Shown: piece by piece, positions 13,311 to 16,538 of the stretch
Position numbering within the stretch: position 1 is the first letter of the stretch
Layout: each line of letters starts with the position of its first letter
Assembly (NCBI GenBank): GCA_905370345.1
Contig: CAJPKE010000017.1
Coordinates: 1-16,538, forward strand
DNA: 16,538 nt
Direction of reading: 5' to 3'
Source of the DNA: Candidatus Saccharibacteria bacterium UBA6209
GTDB lineage: Bacteria > Patescibacteriota > Saccharimonadia > Saccharimonadales > Saccharimonadaceae
Position numbers and translations under genes: made by a program
Notes under the pieces: generated by a model
The model's database searches: none
Told to the model about the DNA's origin: nothing
The model's input: the letters and a program-made list of their open reading frames with translations, nothing else

Positions 13311-13378
13311 GATTCTCCATTACCGCACGTTAACAAATTGGCACATAACAAATTAACTCAATCAAAGAAAGGATTTTT

Positions 13379-13903
13379 ATGGCAATTTCACGCGATAAAA
13401 AACAAACTTTGGTTGCTGAACTGACAGAGCTATTAAAAGACGCTAAGGGTACGGCTTTTGCTCGATATCAAACCCTTACCGTTGCCGACCTACAAGAACT
13501 ACGCAAGGCAGCTCGCGAAGCGGGCGTTACCATCAAGGTTGTTAAAAACCGATTGGTGCGCGTAGCTCTTCAGGAAATCGATACTTACAAAGAAACCGAC
13601 ACCAGCTTATTGGTTGGTCAATTGGTTTACGCCGTAAGCGCCGAAGATGAAGTTATGCCAGCAAAGGTATTGGACACGTTTGCAAAAACACATCCAGCAT
13701 TACAACTTGCAGGTGGCTTCTCAGGCGAAGGCTTGGCAATTAGCGAAGCTGACGTTAAAGCGTTGGCAGGCCTACCAAGCAAAGACCAGCTCGTTGCTCA
13801 AGTGGTATCACAATTGCTATCACCAGTACACGACACGGTCAACGCGCTTGGCGGCAATTTGCACGGACTTTTGGACGGCATCGAAGCCAAAGCTACTGCT
13901 TAA
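13379..13903 (+). CDS. rplJ: 50S ribosomal protein uL10
   Basis: A 174-residue protein of typical length that anchors L7/L12 dimers to the stalk base beside L11. The N-terminal RNA-binding domain shows FARYQTLTVADLQELRKAAR and VKNRLVRVAL; GGFSGEGLAI and the alanine-rich C-terminal helix that carries L12 follow. AAAGGA lies before the ATG. It is preceded by a 190-nt regulated leader and followed by rplL after 65 nt. Confidence 0.96.
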   Translation: MAISRDKKQTLVAELTELLKDAKGTAFARYQTLTVADLQELRKAAREAGVTIKVVKNRLVRVALQEIDTYKETDTSLLVGQLVYAVSAEDEVMPAKVLDTFAKTHPALQLAGGFSGEGLAISEADVKALAGLPSKDQLVAQVVSQLLSPVHDTVNALGGNLHGLLDGIEAKATA

Positions 13904-13968
13904 GTTTAGCAATCAACACTAGTAACGTTGCAACAATCGCAACAATATAATAATAAAGGAGAATATCA

Positions 13969-14346
13969 ATGGCTGATATTAAGAAATTGGCTGAAGAACT
14001 TGTAAAATTGACAGTTCTAGAAGTTAACGAATTGAAAAATCATCTTAAAGAAGAATACGGCATCGAGCCAGCTGCTGCAGCTGTCGCTGTTGCTGGTCCA
14101 GCTGCTGGTGGTGACGCTGCCGCTGCTGACGAAAAAACTGAGTTCACAGTTACTTTGAAAGACGCTGGTTCTCAGAAGGTTGCAGTCATCAAGGCTGTTA
14201 AGGAAATCACTGGCCTAGGTCTAGGTGAAGCAAAAGCTATCGTTGACGGCGCTCCAGCACCAGTCAAGGAAAAAGTTTCTAAGGACGAAGCTGAAGCTGC
14301 AAAGAAAACTTTGGAAGACGCTGGCGCTACTGTCGAGCTTTCATAA
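13969..14346 (+). CDS. rplL: 50S ribosomal protein bL12 (L7/L12)
   Basis: A 125-residue protein of standard length. The N-terminal dimerisation domain binds the L10 helix. An Ala/Gly hinge (about 35-54) leads to the C-terminal factor-binding domain (EFTVTLKDAGSQKVAVIKAV and TGLGLGEAKAIVDGAP), which recruits translational GTPases. AAAGGAGA lies 6 nt before the ATG. It ends the rplJL unit, followed by a terminator. Confidence 0.97.
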   Translation: MADIKKLAEELVKLTVLEVNELKNHLKEEYGIEPAAAAVAVAGPAAGGDAAAADEKTEFTVTLKDAGSQKVAVIKAVKEITGLGLGEAKAIVDGAPAPVKEKVSKDEAEAAKKTLEDAGATVELS

Positions 14347-14377
14347 TTTGTTATACAATGCCAATTTGTTTCGTTTA

Positions 14378-14406
14378 ATCACCGTCCGCTCTGGGCGGTG
14401 ATTTTT
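14378..14406 (+). terminator. Intrinsic terminator of rplJ-rplL
   Basis: ATCACCGTCC (14378-14387) pairs with GGGCGGTGAT (14393-14402) with one wobble, 5-nt loop, then TTTT. Confidence 0.92.
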
Positions 14407-14523
14407 ATGTCGCCAATCTTAATATCACGAACCACGCGTCAATTTCAAGAGTAAAATTTGCAACACTTTTTTATTCATATCTTATAGCGCTGTGGAAAAT
14501 CGGATAAAAATAGATAACGCGAC

Positions 14524-14552
14524 TTGATATAAATGTAAGGATATGCTATATA
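14524..14552 (+). promoter_or_regulatory. Promoter of the conserved unknown gene
   Basis: TTGATA (14524-14529), 17 bp, TATATA (14547-14552) with an extended TGC. It leaves a leader of about 38 nt with ribosome site AAAGGAA (about 14579-14585). 14407-14523 is AT-rich and I see nothing else in it. Confidence 0.6.
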
Positions 14553-14596
14553 TTAGTTAAGTATTATAAAAAATAGACAAAGGAATTGCGAGAACC

Positions 14597-15112
14597 ATGT
14601 CTGAATTACCAGAAAAGCAAATTAAGCGTCTGAGGACACTTATTCAAGAGGCGGAAACCAATTTAGCTGCCGCAAAAGAATTATTGATTAGTATTATTGG
14701 CGACGATGGACAAGTTGTCACGCCAAAAAATTCGTCAGATGATGTAACAGGAAAGATTATCGAAGGCGTATTTGACGGCCAAATGATGCTTAGCCCAGAC
14801 GGCAAAAATTACCCAATCCCAGCTAATTACGCTTCAAAGTCGAAGCTGGTTGAAGGCGACCTGATGAAATTGACAATCGCTGAAGACGGCAGCTTTATCT
14901 ATAAGCAGATCGGTCCTGTACCACGAAAGCAAGTTATTGGAACGCTTGTTCAGCACGACGGAATTTACTACGTCGAGGCTTCTGGCCGCGAATATCGTAT
15001 TTTGCTTGCTAGTGTAACTTACTTCCGAATTAACGTCGGCGACCAAGTTACAATCATCATCCCTGAAGACAATCCTGACGCAACTTGGGCTGCTGTCGAA
15101 GCTGCATTGTAA
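14597..15112 (+). CDS. Conserved protein of unknown function, coiled coil plus beta-rich domain
   Basis: A 171-residue soluble acidic protein. Residues 5-33 form a likely coiled coil (IKRLRTLIQEAETNLAAAKE). A beta-rich part follows with GKIIEGVFDGQMMLSPDGK, PANYASKSKLVEGDLMKLTI, GSFIYKQIGPVPR, and YRILLASVTYF...GDQVTIIIPED (each quoted in part). The PANYASKSKLVEGD core is one I recall from many CPR genomes annotated as hypothetical; that is memory, not a search. The helical-hairpin-then-beta layout suggests a transcription- or ribosome-associated factor, but I assign no function. It follows rplL, has its own promoter, and is probably co-expressed with the DUF2797-like gene 5 nt downstream. 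Confidence 0.75.
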   Translation: MSELPEKQIKRLRTLIQEAETNLAAAKELLISIIGDDGQVVTPKNSSDDVTGKIIEGVFDGQMMLSPDGKNYPIPANYASKSKLVEGDLMKLTIAEDGSFIYKQIGPVPRKQVIGTLVQHDGIYYVEASGREYRILLASVTYFRINVGDQVTIIIPEDNPDATWAAVEAAL

Positions 15113-15117
15113 ATATT

Positions 15118-15993
15118 ATGCTACCGAGCGAGTTTCTGCTCAGTTACGCCAGTTTTAACGCTGATAATAAGCCATTCGTTGAATGTCAAGTTGACGGTAA
15201 AATTGAGCGTTATGAATTATTCGAGCAAAATTTGTCTCTTGAGTTTGATTTTTCCGTCAAATATTGCACGGGTTGGGTGGATTTTGAGAATCGCTGTAGC
15301 CAAATCTGCCCAGACCACGCCACAGTTGATGAAAAGTATGAAAATTGTCTAAAATGCCGCGACAAAACCGGCTTTAATCCAGCATTTTATAACGCCAGTT
15401 CGGTTTCCGTCCAACAAGAAAAAATCAATCAAAATCCGCACTTTGTTTACTTGGCGTACTTCGCGCCGAACGTCATAAAAGTTGGCATCTCGCAAGAAGA
15501 GCGCGGAATTCGGAGATTATTGGAGCAGGGAGCGCGATTAGCCATAAAATTAGAAACGTTTTCTTCGGCATTGATCGCCAGACAGTACGAGGCGAAAATT
15601 TCCAAGTTGGACGGAATAGCTGAAACTCTGCCAGTTCACAAAAAGATGGAATTGATAAAACTACCTTTTGATCGTGCGACTGGCGAAAGGGAATTGCGAC
15701 AAAAATTACTTGAAATTGAGCAGAAAATTGGCGTGTCGTTTCCGAAATCCGAGCTAATTCCTTGCGAAGATTATTTTCAAACCGCTGGTGTTGATTTGTC
15801 ACGTGTCGTTTTAATGAAGGATTACAGTCAATTAGTTGGACACGTACGTAGCGTCATCGGCTCAATTGTCATCACTGATTACAGCGGTCAGCCGCTGGCT
15901 TACAACATCAAAAAGTTTATTGGCTATCGGGCGCAAAAAGTTGACGGCGTCATTGACATAGAAATACCCAGCACGCAGCTGGCGTTGTTTTAA
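15118..15993 (+). CDS. DUF2797-like protein with Cys cluster
   Basis: A 291-residue soluble protein. An N-terminal beta-rich part leads to a cysteine cluster (C50, C60, C64, C77, C80; RCSQICPDH and NCLKC) that could bind zinc. Then comes VYLAYFAPNVIKVGIS with R and EQGAR (109-140), reminiscent of the GIY-YIG fold and typical of DUF2797. The C-terminal part ends SGQPLAYNIKKFIGY...LALF. Nuclease activity is not demonstrated for the family. Start choice: ATG at 15118 is 5 nt after the previous stop. A TTG at 15085 would overlap the upstream coding region and encode MGCCRSC, which is not family-like. With no Shine-Dalgarno, translation is probably coupled. Confidence 0.78.
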   Translation: MLPSEFLLSYASFNADNKPFVECQVDGKIERYELFEQNLSLEFDFSVKYCTGWVDFENRCSQICPDHATVDEKYENCLKCRDKTGFNPAFYNASSVSVQQEKINQNPHFVYLAYFAPNVIKVGISQEERGIRRLLEQGARLAIKLETFSSALIARQYEAKISKLDGIAETLPVHKKMELIKLPFDRATGERELRQKLLEIEQKIGVSFPKSELIPCEDYFQTAGVDLSRVVLMKDYSQLVGHVRSVIGSIVITDYSGQPLAYNIKKFIGYRAQKVDGVIDIEIPSTQLALF

Positions 15994-15994
15994 G

Positions 15995-16040
15995 AGTAAT
16001 TTAACCGCGAGGCTTTTGTTAACATTATTACTTTTATTTT
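15995..16040 (+). terminator. Probable terminator after the DUF2797-like gene
   Basis: AGTAAT and TTAAC (15995-16005) pair with GTTAA (16018-16022) and ATTACT (16027-16032) around a 12-nt loop with a 4-nt bulge, followed by TTTATTTT. The stem is AT-rich and imperfect. Confidence 0.45.
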
Positions 16041-16053
16041 AGAAGAGCAGGGG

Positions 16054-16082
16054 TTGACTTTTTGATAGAACAGAAGTATAAT
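16054..16082 (+). promoter_or_regulatory. Strong promoter of the DUF2690-like gene
   Basis: TTGACT (16054-16059), exactly 17 bp, TATAAT (16077-16082): the closest to consensus in the window. The start is expected near 16089. Confidence 0.82.
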
Positions 16083-16091
16083 TCTACTCAT

Positions 16092-16107
16092 CCGAGAATA
16101 ATCTCGG
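16092..16107 (+). promoter_or_regulatory. 5'-end hairpin of the DUF2690-like mRNA
   Basis: CCGAGA-ATAA-TCTCGG, a perfect 6-bp stem with a 4-nt loop 3 nt inside the predicted 5' end. A 5'-terminal hairpin of this kind usually stabilises mRNA; no T run follows. Confidence 0.6.
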
Positions 16108-16136
16108 TGTACGTTTCACAATCAGAGGAGTTGATG

Positions 16137-16538
16137 ATGAACAGCAAGAAGCGATTGGCGGCATTTATTGCCATCATTTCTCTCGTGTTCTCAGCGATGA
16201 CGCTAGCCACCCCACCCGCCGCTCATGCCGTCGGGTGCTACGGAGACTGGTGCTCAGGACAGGACGCAGACGCAACGGGCTGCAGTGCCGATGCCGTCAC
16301 CACCCAAATCTACAACCACAAGGAATTCTCCTTGCATGTTAGGTGGTCGCCAACCTGCAAGACAAACTGGGCTCGCATTTTCATGCATAGCCCAGGCTGG
16401 ATCAAGTGCACTCGTAGCGGATATCTGAAAGCTGTCCAGGATACTGGATACACACAACAGGTATACTTCGATGCAATATGCGCGCCAGTCGTCACTGTAC
16501 GCTATACGCCGATGATCTACTCGCCGGCACATAAAGTG
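16137..16538 (+). CDS. Secreted DUF2690-like protein (partial, runs off the window)
   Basis: The first 134 residues of an exported protein; the 3' end lies outside the window. A signal peptide (KKR, hydrophobic core, AHA cleavage site near residue 31) is followed by CYGDWCSGQDADATGCSADA (35-54), VRWSPTCKTNWARI and further cysteines, the pattern of DUF2690, a small Cys-rich secreted family common in Streptomyces and other Actinobacteria. Six cysteines are visible (35, 40, 50, 73, 92, 117), likely disulfides. Function is unknown in the family. GAGGAG lies 6 nt before this ATG; an ATG one codon earlier is possible but only 3 nt away. The coding sequence is more GC-rich than the native neighbours, like the adhesin. 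A sorting motif, if any, would be beyond the window. Confidence 0.75.
   Translation, partial: MNSKKRLAAFIAIISLVFSAMTLATPPAAHAVGCYGDWCSGQDADATGCSADAVTTQIYNHKEFSLHVRWSPTCKTNWARIFMHSPGWIKCTRSGYLKAVQDTGYTQQVYFDAICAPVVTVRYTPMIYSPAHKV

Noticed and set aside
1..16538. CRISPR array, insertion sequence or prophage
   Set aside because: No regularly spaced direct repeats, transposase or terminal inverted repeats were seen; the GC-rich genes have no flanking duplications that I could find.

Overview
The window looks like a chromosomal segment of a Patescibacteria/CPR bacterium, most likely a Saccharibacterium (TM7). This is inference, from four things: AT-leaning coding sequence read with the standard code (TGA is a genuine stop at the glycosyltransferase/GH57 junction, so code 25 is not in use); very short intergenic gaps; many genes whose -10 box abuts the start codon; and two exported genes plus a WhiB protein of actinobacterial character, which would fit a lineage living on Actinobacteria.

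Layout. 1-350 has no convincing gene. 399-617 is rpmG (bL33). On the minus strand 3085-684 is a two-gene unit of a GT4/GT5-like glycosyltransferase and a GH57 hydrolase with an ATGA overlap, probably storage polysaccharide metabolism. A tRNA-Trp(CCA) with its own promoter and terminator follows. 3350-5811 carries a P-loop ATPase, a YgjP-type metallopeptidase and an orphan PAS histidine kinase.

5824-14406 is the bacterial secE-nusG-rplK-rplA-rplJ-rplL cluster in conserved order, but broken up. secE-nusG and rplK are close together. A TsaC-like gene, a convergent enolase and an unknown Cys-containing protein then separate rplK from rplA. A GC-rich, LAVTG-anchored, proline-stalked surface adhesin and a WhiB-like regulator separate rplA from rplJ-rplL. 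Most blocks have their own promoter and terminator. The rplJ leader holds a recognisable L10-leader RNA overlapping a perfect terminator hairpin.

14597-15993 encodes a protein I recall as conserved in CPR genomes and a DUF2797-like protein. At the right edge a strong promoter drives a second actinobacterial-looking exported protein (DUF2690-like), cut by the window end.

There appear to be two classes of translation start. Ribosomal-protein, secE and nusG genes, and the two exported genes, have Shine-Dalgarno sites and leaders. Seven metabolic or regulatory genes have a -10 hexamer only 6-10 nt before the ATG and no convincing Shine-Dalgarno, so they are probably leaderless.
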